Under the pieces are notes generated by a model. The model was not told where the DNA came from and did no database searches. It was given only the letters and a program-made list of their open reading frames with translations. The position numbers were made by a program, and so were the translations under genes. Below, piece by piece: positions 46,535-59,800 of a stretch of DNA of 64,000 nucleotides; within the stretch, counting starts at the first letter, position 1; every line of letters begins with the position of its first letter. This DNA comes from Trichoderma breve (lineage: Eukaryota; Ascomycota; Sordariomycetes; Hypocreales; Hypocreaceae): assembly GCF_028502605.1 (NCBI RefSeq), contig NC_079232.1:2728001-2792000 (forward strand), written 5' to 3'.

Positions 46535-48499
46535 TCACTCTTCGTCTTCGTGAAGCCTCCCTTCTGCCTCCTCTCTGGGTGATGTCCACCCAGCGGCGGC
46601 CTGTACCACAATCACGACCAATGCCAAGACGGCAGCGGCTTGCCACACGCCCTTGATGGCAGTCGCATATCCGTCAACGGCAACGTGCCTCTCCTGCGGC
46701 GCCAGCACGTCGTCGCCGTACCACACGAGATCGGGCGACCCGAGCAGGCGGTCGACGAGCTTCCTGCGGGCCGGGCCGAGCTCGGGGGTGCCGTCGAGGG
46801 CCAGGAAGCCGGCGACGAGGCGGTCGCGCAGGACGCGGTAGAAGATGCCGCCGCCGAGGGAGGTGCCGAAGCTGCCGCCGAAGCCGCGGAAGGTGGCGAG
46901 CAGGCTGGTGGTGACGTATTCGGTGCTGGGGTGGCTGAGGTGGAGGATGTGGACGAGGGCGTAGTTGAGGGCGATGCCGGTTGTTACGCCGTTGAGGGTG
47001 ACTATGGCGATGAAGACGAGGGACGGGGTGGTTGGGTGGGATATCACGGCCAGGAAGGCGATTGTGATGAAGGAGAAGGTGAGGGAGAGAAGTTGGGCGG
47101 CGTAGTAGGAGCCGGCGCGGCGGATGTGCAAGTAGCCGATGGCGAGGCCGCCGAGGGAGAAGCCGAGGTTGGTGAAGATGAGGACGGCGCCGGCGGTGGC
47201 GGGAGGGCTGGCGCGGACGGCGAGCATGAAGACGGGGGTGTAGAAGAGGATGCTCCAGCGGGCGGTGATGAGGCCGAGCTGGGCGAGGCAGGAGAGCAGG
47301 ACGCCGCGGGAGGAGAGGACGGATAGGGGGATGATGGGGTTGGTTGCGAGGCGGAACTCTGTGGTTACGAAGGCGATGAGGGAGAAGAGGGAGAGGATGA
47401 GGGGGGTTGGATGGATGTCGCCTGCGAGGGAGTAGAGGAAGAGGATGATTGTGAGGGTCTGGCATGTGTTAGTTGGTTTTGGGTTGAGGGTAGGGATGAG
47501 GGGAGAGACTTACGAGGAGGATTGCGCCGAGATAGTCTATGCTGGCGAGTTTACGGCTCAGGGGGATGGGTTTGCCGTTTTGTTGTGCTGGGGGGGATGA
47601 CATGGAGGGTGGGAGGCTGAGATAGAGGCCAATGCCGGCGATGATTGTGATGGGGGTTTGGAACCAGAACAGGGGTCTCTATATCAATGACAACCAGTTA
47701 GTTTGATGATAGGAAATGTGGTGGTTCATGGTTCTCGACAAACTCACCCATCCAACAACGGGGTGCAACACGCCATACACCGCCGCACCCACAGAAACGC
47801 CCATGGTAAACGCCGCATTCACGAACCCAATCATGACGCCCCTCGTCTTCTTGTCAGTGAGCTCAATCACGAAAACCACCGCCATGACGACGATGCCCGC
47901 GCCCCCTCCGCCCATGACGATCCTGCCGGCCACAAAGGCAGCAAAGGAGCGCGCCTGGGAGGCGAAGAGGCTGCCGAATGCGAAGAGCGCGACGCAAGGG
48001 AGGACGACGGCTCGGGGGGAGAAGATTTGGGCGAGACGGCCGATGACGGGGAGGAGGGAGGAGGCGGAGATGAAGTAGCTGGTGGTGAACCACATGGCGA
48101 GGGTGGGGGCGTGGAGGTCGATGGCGAGGGGGCCTTGGATCATGGTGAGGCCGGACATGTTTGTTGCTGTTGGGATAGTGTTAGTATAAGCACGAGAGGA
48201 ATCATGATGGAAATGAAAGATGGGGATGAGATGGAACGCGTACAGTGGATGAAGATGAGCACAAACAAGCTGATGCCAATGGCCACGCCCCGAGCAAAGC
48301 CCACCTCGTGGTTCGATCCATCTAGAGCTCCTCCTCCCTCCGTCGTCTGTCGCCGCGAGGCTTCTTCCTGCCCATCCGGCGCCACACCGGCGTCCGTCCA
48401 TCTTCCGGGCGAAGCATCGCCGAGGAGCGGCTCGTGGCCGGCCAGCAGCGCCGTTTGCTCCGGCGGCAGCTCGGCGCTGGTGTCGCGAGCGGTGGGCAT
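46535..48499 (-). CDS. MFS transporter, drug/vacuolar amino-acid type
   Basis: Four exons on minus: 48499-48244, 48166-47748, 47678-47514, 47458-46535; introns 77, 69 and 55 nt; 587 residues. A polar cytosolic N-terminus (~70 residues) precedes many hydrophobic spans starting GVAIGISLFVLIFIH. Family marks are the TMS2-3 loop region LLPVIGRLAQIFSPRAVVL, the motif-B-like AGRIVMGGGGAGIVV, and the antiporter-like GVSVGAAVYGVL in TMS5. The number of spans suggests the 14-TMS drug:H+ antiporter/vacuolar basic amino-acid (VBA/FNX1) group rather than sugar porters; the substrate is not predictable. All junctions keep frame and membrane spans intact. An opposite-strand Gly/Glu-rich frame of 228 codons is only its shadow. 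Confidence 0.88.
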
Positions 48500-49559
48500 G
48501 ATTGGTGGGACTTTTTCTTTGTAGAATAGCTATCTATAGTATGATGCGTGGATCATTTAAGGTGGGGAGTTGGATGATGATGGGAAGACGATGTTTTTGG
48601 ATGTTTTTGTCTTGATGGATGACGTGATTGATGTCTTTGGGTGATGTTCGTCAGAAGTGGATAAGATGGGTGGGGAGGACGGGATATCGGGATCTGAGAT
48701 CTTGAGATGGAGACTGCGTCGATTATTGAGATTTACAGCACTTAACATCTTTTTCTAAATTTTTGAAATAATATTTGGCTGTGTAATTGACGGTTGTTGT
48801 TTTGATTAAGATCTATGGATCAGGATATAACATGAGGATCAAGGCCCGTGTTAGAGTCTCGAGGCTACTAAAGGTATAATACAGTCGCCTTTTCCCTGCT
48901 GAGGTGTTTTTTTTATGCTCGGCTTGGGGTTAGAGAAGCTTTTACAGATATATTCTTGTTCTTTAATAGCTCGTTCTTTTTCTTCTGTTGCACTTCATTA
49001 CGCTCTTGTTGGGCCATTTCATTCTTGATCAACCTCGACCACCCCGCTACAACGGCACTTCCCCATGAATCATATAGTTGTTTGGCAACTGCAACATTAG
49101 GCACGTATAAACCGCATAAAGGAAAGCCTATCATGTTTCTTATTGATCCCTCTTGTGTTCAAAGACAATCTCCACTCAGAGGCAAGTCATTCTTGCATTC
49201 GTCGTATAACGCATAATCATCCAGACGTCCTAGAGATCCGTGCGCGCGATACCCTCGACGCTCTCCGCACGGCTAGATTACATACTTGATGCACGAAAAG
49301 ACGCGCCATCATGCATGTACATGTGGCTTTCCTCATCTGGTCGCACACGGGACCTTGCAGGTGATGTGCATACAAACACAGTTACAGCGCAATCATGCAA
49401 GGAGTTAGCCATGGCCTCACCTCGGCGATTCACATGTAAGAAGGTGAGAAGATGAAGCAAGTGTGGAACACCATGATGCGAATACGTCAATCAAAAGAGT
49501 CATCATGTAGTCTACTTAGCTCTCTTCATGTTAGTTAGCCCTCTTCAGGGATCATGTCG

Positions 49560-49593
49560 TTTGCCCAGACCTTTGCCCAGACCTTTGCCCAGA
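49560..49593 (+). repeat. 12-bp tandem repeat, 2.8 copies
   Basis: Unit TTTGCCCAGACC at 49560-49571 and 49572-49583, then a partial copy to 49593; perfect within the copied part. Located in gene-free DNA. Confidence 0.85.
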
Positions 49594-52500
49594 TCGGATC
49601 AGCACTTTCGAGATGCTTCATCGGCAACGCCGTCACGCCATGTGTAAGCCCAGGCTCTTCCTATTTGATAACGCATGTGTAGAGCTGCGACACGGCTGAC
49701 GGAGCAACTCAGGTTCCTTCCCCAAGCGGTCTAAACGAAATCCAGGCGCCTCCCCATGTGAAAAAGACCGTTGCGGTGGCGCTTTTTAGACGCCGCCGAC
49801 ACGTGCGGATGCTCCATCTGCACTCCCTAGCTCTAGGGGTGTTGAAACGCATCGGCCGTGCTTTGTTTGTTTGGGATGGTTGACCGGCAATCTATTGGGC
49901 ATGAACAAAAAGGGTCCTCGGTGATGTTGTTCGCCTATTTCTCTGCTTCTGGATTGGGGTGTTTGTTGCTGCAGTATTCTTGTTTTGTAATTCCGACTGC
50001 ATCTCGGAACGCTCGTTTTATGAAGGAAGATGCCGATAAGGGGGGAAATCATGGACTAAACAAAGCGAAAACAGAATCCTTTCAATGCAAGCAACTTTGT
50101 AACACAAAATGCACCATGGCAAGTCATGTATTCATCGACACCAAGACAATTTTGAATAATGAGCATTAAAAATTACAGCTCGCCACTGCTTCACCATCTC
50201 AACAATCTTTAACCACGAATCGTAGTCGTATAGGGTACGTGCACTACGGTCCTCGATAGATATCTCGTTTCACTTACTCGTACAAGCAATCCAATCAAAA
50301 GCACCACCCTTCACACCTCTACCCTAAAAAAGAAAACGGAACATCGGTCACGGACGGCAGTTACTCCCAGGAGAGCCGGAAAAGAAAATATAACGCCATT
50401 TCCATCTCATGACTTGTGCCCGCGAATTAAGACGCCGGCCGAGTAGTAGTAATATTTTAGGCCGAGTCTCCGTCTCAGGAGAGAGCATCGTGGCTCATTT
50501 CTGCCTCGTGCGGCTGGGTGGCCTAAGTTGAATCCACTTCGGGCGCCGATCCGATGTTGACGTTTTCGGTGGGAAGAGAGAGAGATAGGGAGAGGTGGGA
50601 GGACTAATAATATCGCTATGGGGCGGTCTCACAGGTGATGGTGGGCATCTGATTCAGTATCGACGCAGATGGCAGACAGAGAGATCTCGTTCGCTGGAGA
50701 CCAGGTTGATCACACTGAGCATTTGCGGGGAATTTTGCGGGCATCTCTTGTGGACTTTTTGCTGTAGTGGAGCTGACGGGACATTCATTACTGTACAGTA
50801 GACGCCAGGCTGATTTCATTTACCGTCTGGTGGAATCAAAAGATCAATGGATGTCCGGTCCCAAATTTGGCCCAACCCTGTCCCGTCGCAAAGGGGATCA
50901 AATCTCTAATGCTGGGAAGGGCAGGGGGAGCGAAGCGCGATGCTAAGAGATCGATGCCGGGCTAACGGCCGGGCTAGTGGAAACTCCAGGTCGCACCCCC
51001 GGATGCATGTCTCAAAGCTGGCATGAGAATGAGACATCTGACGGGCTGGAGATTGAGGCGTGGGCAGTGAAGATTTCCTTGGCCAGTTGCTGTTGGCCAG
51101 CTCTTTGGTTGCTTTGTAACCACTGCTTCTCTTCATGTTGTCCGACTGGTTCGGGTTCTATTCCTGCCTTTGCAGATTGACGTTTTTGTATCGGTACTTG
51201 CGTGATGACTTGTACATACGTGTAGGTGCCAACTCATGATCCCAAGTAGATTGGTCACCAGTATAGAGTACGGAGTATTAGAGTATGAGGTTCAAAGTGC
51301 GAATATCAAGCTGGGAGCACCTTGCGGTCCGAAGTTTAGGTGTGTTGGACGGAGACAAGGCATTTGCCGGAACACCGGGGGCCTCCAGTGATCCCAGCTT
51401 GCTTTTTCAATTTAGCTGCTCCGAGTTCCGACTCGCAACCCCAGACTGGGGGAGGTTGTAGTTTTTTCCTGATCCAGAAAGCAATCGAGAAAATAGCTTG
51501 ATAAAACGCGTCTCACAGGGACATGGGGCGCGGATTGATTCAATTGCCGGAAAATATCGTTCGGGCGTGGCGCGCTTATGGCCCAGGCAGCCGCATTACT
51601 TATTGCTGTGGAAGCTCATTTTCCATGGAGGTCGTCATTCTGCGTCTTTGGTGGTGTGGTCGTTTGGCGTAAGGGGTCCAGCTAAAGCGAATCCTCTGCT
51701 GGATGCTGAATCAGGTAGCTCAGGTCAGGGTCTGTTGGTTGAATCGTTGAAATTGACCCTTTGTTTGAACCCTTTGAAGTCTGTCTATCTTTGACGGCGA
51801 TGGGCAGCTGACGGAGATTGTCACAAGATCCGATACATTACATACCCAGCCAGACCCGAAAACGCGGGACCGTGAATAGGTATGATATGATGGCTAAATT
51901 ACATGTACACGTGCTTGAGCTTGCCGTAGAAAGCTACAGGTCTTACAAATAATCCTGGGGGAGCGTCCCCACGAGGCGGCACGTTGAACTTGAGCACGAC
52001 TCGCGAGGCTGCAAACCACGGAATGTGTGCTCCCGCAAAGATTCAATTCAAGATGGGGGCAACGCCATCTCATGCAGTACAGTACAAACATAGCTATAGG
52101 CATCCCGCGTTATGCCTCTTTCCGCGACAGGCGCAGCTCTGGCCTGACGCCGACGCTTGGATCTGAGCCCGGCGTTGCACTTTTGGAGAGCAGACAAGGG
52201 CCACGATTGGTCCCGAGGCGATGGGATTTGGGGGAGGGGGCTGAATACTCTAACCATCCTACGAGCAAGAGGGAATGTATCCCGTATTTCGTATGTACTA
52301 CCTGACCTTGCCTTGCCTAGTGCCGTACTTCGTATTTTCAAGGAACACAAGGCACTGGGCGGGCGCCGTTGAGCGGTGCTAACGGTAACTGTAATTGTAT
52401 GGAACTTGTTTGCAAGCGGTACCCAAGAGACGGGCTCGTTGTTTAATTAATCGCGAGGTTAGTGTTTGATGTAGCTTAGACCCGACTCCATCCGGGCTGG

Positions 52501-55500
52501 GGATCCGACCAGCACAATTTAAAGTCGGTGATGGCAAGCGGGGCGCGGCAGCTTCAGCCGCTGGCGGGGAGGGGCTTGTCCTGTTGAAGATTGTGGATTT
52601 TTTTTTTGAAGCACATTTCAAATCGAGACGAGGGCAAAAGTACCGGTGCCGTATCCGAGGATGACGATGCTGTTGTATTGCTGGACACAGTCCATTTGAT
52701 GTAACAAGCCTGTACAGTACGAGAGTGTATTCCTTGTACTTCCATGTAGTTAGAGGGATTATCAGACCACCAGAAGAAACAACTAGAAACGCAAAATGGC
52801 GGAGAAAAAAAAAAAGAGGCGAACTCGTTGACCGTTTTTTCAACAGCTGCACGTTTGCTTCATCAATGTGGGCTCTGCGAGAAAAATTGCACTCGACGTG
52901 CTGTGCTGTTCGCATGATGGGGCCAGCCCAAGCGCATGTACCGGTACCGACCCGGCAGACACTTGGCGCATCCGCATCCAGTGTACTGCAACATTGACAT
53001 TGCCCGAGTAGGTACGTACATGTAGGCTGTCACTTGCATATTGGTCACTTTTGCTGCAGTTCAGACGCACGCACGACGCACAAGGCAATCTACCTAACCA
53101 GCATTTTGCATTGTCCAGTTCAGCAGTGAAGGCGTGAAAAAAAAGGAGATTTTGAGAGACACGCAGAAGCGAGAAACCGTTCAGCCTGTTGGTGGGTTTG
53201 CCGTCGCTCCGGTGTTGCGCCACCACGACACACGCTCGCAACGATAGGATGCTAGGAGGTTGGCCGAGGAGATGCTCTGTGCTATATGCTAGCCTCATTG
53301 TTTTTGCCTTGATTTAATGACAAGCAGTGACATTGACTCGGTTAAGAATGCTTGGCAGTTTGTAGGGAGCATCTACGAGAAGTAACAAAATAGCATGTGT
53401 TGCTGTACAACAGGGCAGCAAAGTATCCCTCAGAGGCCGTTGTATCCCAAAGACGAGGCTTTCCAGGAAAATTCGGCAAAATCCGAAGACCATGGATGTG
53501 AATCGACAAGGCGGTAACTCTTTGCGCGCAGATCCCTGACGTTGTTTCCATCTCGAAAGTCACATTTACGGACCCAAGGCGCGAGCACTGAGCAGGGGCT
53601 GATGCAGCTCTATCTGCACAAAACTCACCGCCGAGATGCCGTGATTTGGGACCCTGCTTCAATCTCTGTCTTTCTGTCACACTCGTGTGCCGGGTTTGAA
53701 TGAATATATGTTTTCTTTTTTGGCTTGGTAGATTCACGTTGGCTGATGAGGGTCTTATTGCCTTTTATGCCCAATTCACCGTCATAGTGTTCTACACACG
53801 TTGATACTCCCTAGCGAAACAGCAGCTACTCACTGCCACCTCAAAAATGAGAAAATAAGAAGGACCCTGTAATAAGCCAAGCTGTCCGGCCAATGTCTCT
53901 TGGCTTCTGTCATTGGCACGCACAGTGAGCCGTTGGCATCCTCTTCGCACCGTTGAGGTGATTTTTTTTTCTGGGCTCGTTGCATCTTTTTGCGTGTGTC
54001 TGAGCAAGAGGTAGAGGTACTTGCATCTGTACGCGGGCCAACCCCAACCCACCATTTCGGTGCCCGTATCCTCCCCTGTGAGACCTGTGCCACTGCCGCC
54101 TGGTGTCTGAGAGCGCGGGACGAGCCCCGTGCGTGACTCGCCAATGACGGTCCGACATGCGGTGATGCATTGGTACAGGTACTCTGGGGAGCCGCCGCCG
54201 TTGCAGGTACTGTACTTCATGTTGGTCTCAGATCCTGCAGCAACCGCCCGCCTTTGGCAGTTCCCAGGTCTTCACCAGATGCTACGATTTCAATAAGCTT
54301 GAAGCCGCATACAATCTATTCCGTCATCGCTGTGTTTTTCTTCTGGTTATCCTTTACATGCCATGCGGATACAAGGTGCTCCATTCTCCATCAATAGCTG
54401 CGTGCATGCTTGAACACGGTGTACGTACATGCCTACTCGTAGATGCCTTACTGTCAACAGCATCGATCCAAAGCATTGATGGAACCAACCAACCAACCCC
54501 GGAATCAGGCACAACTGCTGTTAGGCCGGTGCTAGCAACAGCCTCAGGATCACAATCACCATATGCCGTTGCCACATTCAGCCGTCGGTTTTCCTACGTA
54601 GCCGGTATAGGCACCCAATGGCTCTATTCTCGGCCCATTGGCATGCCCGGAGTGTATGCGAGTTGTTCCCATTTGCTCGCTTTGCGCGCCTTACTGATTT
54701 TAACATGAGGGTGCAATGACGACCGAGTCAATCTGCATAACCCGGCCGAAGCGTTGCCTACCGCTCTTCTCTCAGGTATAAAGCCTCAAACGACTCAGTA
54801 CTTCACCCCAAGGCTGTACTGTGTTGTATCGTCTATTGCTGGCCTGGCGGCTAGCGCTGCTCGTCTGCAATTCAATGTGTTCAATTACAGCCCTCGATTC
54901 GACGTTCAAACCTTGTAGAGTCTAACCCCCCCCGGCGATCCGCCATTTCACCATTGTCATGTGCCTGCTCTGCTTTTGTCTCCTTGTTGGCTGAGCTGCC
55001 ATGTTCCATGTCCAGCCAGAAGCCCCATCCGTTACGCGAGAGATGCTGCCCCGACTTGTCACGATGGCTTCAGGACGAGTTGAAACCCGGCGTCTGGATG
55101 CGCCTCGCAGGGGGATCCGCTCCCATACCGCCATCCAAGACCCTTTGCCAGCCCCTCTTTGCTGCCGCCCGCCCTTTTGCCCTATGTCTACGCGGGTTTG
55201 AGTGGCGTATGTCGTTGAACTGGCGGAGGAGCTGTTAGTGAATTCCCACACTACTGTAGACCTGCGTTGCATCCCATCCGCTGTTGAAATTTTTCCTTCC
55301 ACGTCTGCAGGATGCGCATGTTTGCACATAACCATTTGAGCCTGTGCCTGTGGCATTTTGGGGTAACATCAGTGCCCCGTACTCTATATGCAAGTCAAGT
55401 GCCAGTGTGTGTGCCAGTAGCGTCATAAGGGCTCGGTGTCCAAACTGGATATGGATGTGTGTGTGGTGATGTCGCTCTTCCGGCATAAGGATTGGGGGAA

Positions 55501-55608
55501 GAATAGGCACGAGTTTCCCGATCCTGATTGACTGAGCACCAGCTGAGAAACAACCATGAAGCTTGCCTTTTACCTTTAGTCTCTCGTAGCAGCATTATTA
55601 GTTCTGCA

Positions 55609-55637
55609 ACGGAGTAATGCTAGTAGTGGTACTCCGT
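55609..55637. repeat. Inverted repeat ACGGAGTA / TACTCCGT
   Basis: Two perfect 8-bp arms (55609-55616 and 55630-55637) with a 13-nt spacer, about 1.2 kb upstream of the receptor-transporter fusion. It could be a paired binding site or a small hairpin. Function unknown. Confidence 0.6.
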
Positions 55638-56835
55638 AGATCGAATACAACTCATCGTGTTAGTCAAAAACATGATGCAACAAAACCGTCTCCAATCCCA
55701 AAATGGCTCCAGAGCTTGCCCTGTATGTTGCATGGGAGTACCTTGCTCGGACTTGCTGAGAATTGGACCCATCCACCCTTCGCCAAAAAGGCTTGGGGTG
55801 GGTACTTTGATGTACATTTAAGCGCAGGGAAAGCACGGCTGTTGCCTGGGTGCTGTCGAGGTACCGGCCAACCGCTAGCTGGCCCTTGTACTGTACAAGG
55901 CCTGGAGAACCAGCACCCCCCAAGTATCCCCCAGGTACCCTGCAGCACCCTGCAGGAATCAGAGGCTTTCAGCGCAGACTCGAGGGCAAGCGCAAGTCCG
56001 CCACCTGCGTCTGGCACCAGACATCTTCCCCCAAGTGCCTGTGCAGGTACAGTACGAGTACCGCCTCCAGCTCTTCTCTCCGGCCCGGTAAGCGTCACTT
56101 TTCTTTTTGCCGGACCTCGTTCAACGGCCGTCTCTTCTCTTCCTCGCATCTTTCAGCGTGTCGTGACCAAGATGCGATGCCCTCGCGTCTGACAATGACA
56201 AAGCACCACCGCAGCTCACACGCCCCCAATCCCCATCACATCTCACTGCCTGCGCTATAATTATTCTCCTTATACTAGCCCTGGTCAGCAGCCTTGCGCT
56301 GCGGTCAAGCAGCTCGACGGCCCTGGCCGACTGGCCTTTTCGCGTATATCCTCGCCCAGCTCCCGGCTGCCGCACCGCTCAGTCTCCGTCTGGCACGATT
56401 CTGCATATCACTTGTCACTGCTTGCTCCATTCTGCTGCCTGTAACCTGCTGGTTTTGTCCTGGTAGCACTCAGATCCTATCCAAGTACGGCTCGAGTAAT
56501 CCCATTACAGCTGGCACCGCTGGACCGAATCTCCAAGCCAGACGACAGCCGAGATCTAGATTCAAATCCCCTCCCCCTGGGGCGCGAGGCAATGGCACAC
56601 TCCGCATCAGGGCCAGATACCTAGCTTGACAAATCTTGCTCTCCTTTCTTGGGTCTGCCAGATGCTCGACTCTTATTAGCCTCTCAACTACACCCGCGAG
56701 GCTTCTCTCTTCCATCTCTCTCTCTCTTCCTCTCTCTTTGCTCCTCTGGACTTGGATATTGAATCCCGACCAAGACTCTGATCGCATCGCACCCATCCTA
56801 CCTTTCCCAATGTCCATCTCCTCGAAACGGTTGTC

Positions 56836-59800
56836 ATGGATTCAGATTCAGATGTAGAACCTGGTGGTTCGATAGCAAATCGTGGGCCTGCCGTCCTGGC
56901 CGTCACAACAGCAACTCTGGTCCTTGCCTCGGTCTTCGTCTTCGCGCGCATGATCTCTCGCTACTTCATCGTCAAGAGATTCACTTGGGACGATAGAATT
57001 ATCCTCTTAGCGTGGCTCATCTCTTTCTTCTTGTCCTTCACCATCTGCTTCGGCGTCGCCAACGGACTCGGAAAACACGACACCGACATCCCTACATCGC
57101 AAATACCCACTCTTCGCCGCTGCGAATATGTCTTCTCTATTCTTTATGTAAGCCCCCTTTCCTCTTCACTTGCGAGGTCGAGTTGCTAAAGATGCTAGAA
57201 TCCGGCCTTGATGGCTACGAAAACGAGCATCCTCATCTTCTACTTACGCTTGGCTAGAAACACCCAGATGGTCCTGCGCTTCGCTTCATGGCTCACTCTC
57301 ATCATTGTCAACATTGCAGGGGTTGTCCTCACCTTCATGAATATCTTTCAGTGTACGCCTGTACAAGCTGCTTGGAACGCAAATTATCAGGGCTCGACGA
57401 AATGCATCCCCCTCCTCACCGAATTCATCTGTTCCTCTCCCGTCAACATTGTTACAGACCTTGCTATTCTTGCGCTGCCGATCCCTGTCTTGACTGGCAT
57501 GCGGCTACCCTCGCGGCAAAAGACCATTCTCGTATTTACCTTTACACTTGGTATTTTCGTTGCCGTCGTAGACGTTGTCCGAATCTATTACCTTCAGCAG
57601 GCCATCGCCGACGTTCCTACTGGAATCACCTCTGATCCTACCTCGAGGTTTGGCGGCCAAGCCGACTTTGCCTACAATGCATCACTGGCGCTCATGTGGA
57701 GCGCCGTTGAGGTCAATGTGGGTACAACTTGCGCCTGCATTCCTACCTTGAAACCTCTTGTTCTGCGACTTCTGCCCTCCATGCTCTACAACCCCAAGAA
57801 CAAGAATGGCAATGGCACCAGGGCCAGCCCGAGCACTACCAGTGATAAAAGCCAGAGCCAGCGACCTTCTGATAACCAGTCACTGGGTAACAATAACGCA
57901 TCGGGGGTGATCAAACCGGAACCCGTTGCCCACGGTGCCCTTGGGGGCCGACAACACGCCAGCCCTGGTCCAGATGCGCCCATGAGTGCCATGGAGTTTT
58001 TGACCACTCCCGATATGACGACCCTTGGAGACCATCTCGCCCCCCCGACCAATTCTTCTGCCAATCGTTCTGCTATTCGCTCCCGCACCACTAATACGGT
58101 CTCGACCGACCATTCCTACGAGAATGGCATATACTTTGGGTTCGTCAACATGACAAAGCCCAAGAGCATGCTTCGAGCCAACAAAAAGGAATCCTGGAAG
58201 TATTGCACCATTGTGGCCATTCTCTTCTTCTTGTGGGGTATTTCGTACGGATTGCTCAACACGCTCAATAATGCAATTGCTGCGGTGAACCACATGAGCA
58301 CAGCTCAGACGATCGGCCTGACGAGTGCTTATTTTGGCGGCGGCTACTTCTTTGGTCCTCTACTTGTTGGTGAGTGGATTCTGCGACGGGACGAACATAG
58401 CCGATCCAAGCGCCATCGGCAGAATGACGAAAACATTGGGGGCTACAAAGCGACATTCATCACTGGCTTGTGCATTTACGGCACTGGCACCATCATCTTC
58501 TGGCCTTCTGCCGTGACCAATTCTTTTGGTGGCTTCATGCTTAGCAACTTTGTCGTTGGCTTCGGGCTTTCGGTGCTCGAAGTTGCTGCCAACTCCTTCA
58601 TGGTGCTCTGTGGGCCTCAGCAATACGGCGAGACTCGCCTGATGCTGGCGCAAGCCGTACAGGGCGTCGGCAGCGTGCTCAGCGGCCTTTTGGCACAAAA
58701 GGTCTTCTTCACATCGCTGAGCAGTGTTGATCCGAGTGGCCGAAATAGCAGTACCACGCTGATTAATGTTCAGTGGACATACCTCGGCATCACTCTGCTG
58801 TGCGTTGTGCTCGCCCTTTTCTTCTACTACATGCCGTTGCCCGAGGTTAGCGACAGCGAGCTTGAGGAGTCGGCCAAGCTGCTGCCTGTTGATCCGTGTA
58901 AGAAGAGCATCGGTGGTCTGCAGCTGCGAACCATCAGTCTCATTCTAGCCGTCATGGCCCAGTACATGTATGTGGGTGGCCAAGAAAGCAACAGCACCTT
59001 TTTCAACAGTCTGCTCGTCTCTATTATACCTGGTCAGCCCAAGTCCGGCATGCAGGCTACAAGCGGTACCGTCACTGGGGCTGCGGTTGATCCCGATCAT
59101 CCTATGGGGTTCACACTTTCTCTCTCTGATTATTTGACAGTTGGACACACGGTGTTCGCCGTCTCGCGGTTTGCTGCAGCATATTTCATTTACTTGTCTG
59201 TTAACAATTCTCGGCTGCCTCAGCCACGAACTGTTCTCAGCTTCAGCATCATTCTCTGTTTCATATCGGCTCTCCTTTGTGTCCTCCTGAAGCCTTCCAA
59301 CCCAAATCTGTTATTTATTCCTGCTTGTTTGTTTTTCTTTGGCGAAGGCCCCATTTGGCCCCTTATTTTCGCTATTGGCATGCGTGGCCAAGGCAGGAGA
59401 ACCAAACGGGCGGCCGCCTTTATTACCATGGGTGCTTCCGGCCCTCTATTTTTTCCCTTTATCATGTACGGCATTATTGTACGGGGCGGCACTGTGCAGA
59501 CGGCGTTTATACTCATTGTAGCCATGCAAGTGGCAATGATGGCTTTGCCGATTTTCCTTACCTACGTCACAGATGCACGCCTGATGGTGGATCCGCGTCC
59601 ATCACGCCGCGTGTTGCGCAAGGAGGGGGGGCGTCCCATGGACGAAGCGCTTGCTGATGTGGTGGTTGCCGAACCGGAGCCTCGCGGTACCGACTCTGCT
59701 ACTATTACTGTTGATTTTTTCAGAGAACCCGGAGTTGCGGAAAAATCTCATCGTGGATTTCTGGACATTGTTACTAAAGGCTTGGGCGCAAAACTAAACG

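Larger units (their letters stand above)
48500..56835. other. 8.3-kb gene-free stretch
   Basis: The largest gap in the window, between two outward-facing genes. Many frames of 60-190 codons on both strands, none with a recognisable domain, and long pairs overlap each other on opposite strands, as chance frames do. Visible are a 12-bp tandem repeat at 49560-49593, TACGGAGTA at 51269-51277, an inverted pair ACGGAGTA/TACTCCGT at 55609-55637, and many GTAC-containing words. The right end (about 56640-56830) is T/C-rich, the probable leader of the fusion gene. A non-coding transcript cannot be excluded. Confidence 0.4.

Noticed and set aside
46640..47326. 228-codon Gly/Glu-rich frame, and other frames overlapping the MFS gene
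   Set aside because: Shadow of a high-GC transporter exon; the minus-strand frame has membrane spans and MFS motifs.
51710..51760. GGTAGCTCAGGTCAGG, another tRNA A-box-like string
   Set aside because: The only later candidate for a B box is badly placed and mismatched, and acceptor stem pairing is absent.
52379..52915. 178-codon minus-strand frame in the 8.3-kb gap
   Set aside because: No domain, no plausible splice partners and codon content unlike the confirmed genes.
55617..56192. 191-codon frame with a 161-codon frame on the opposite strand
   Set aside because: Two overlapping opposite frames of similar length, Pro/Ser-rich, with no domain; probably upstream DNA or leader of the fusion gene.
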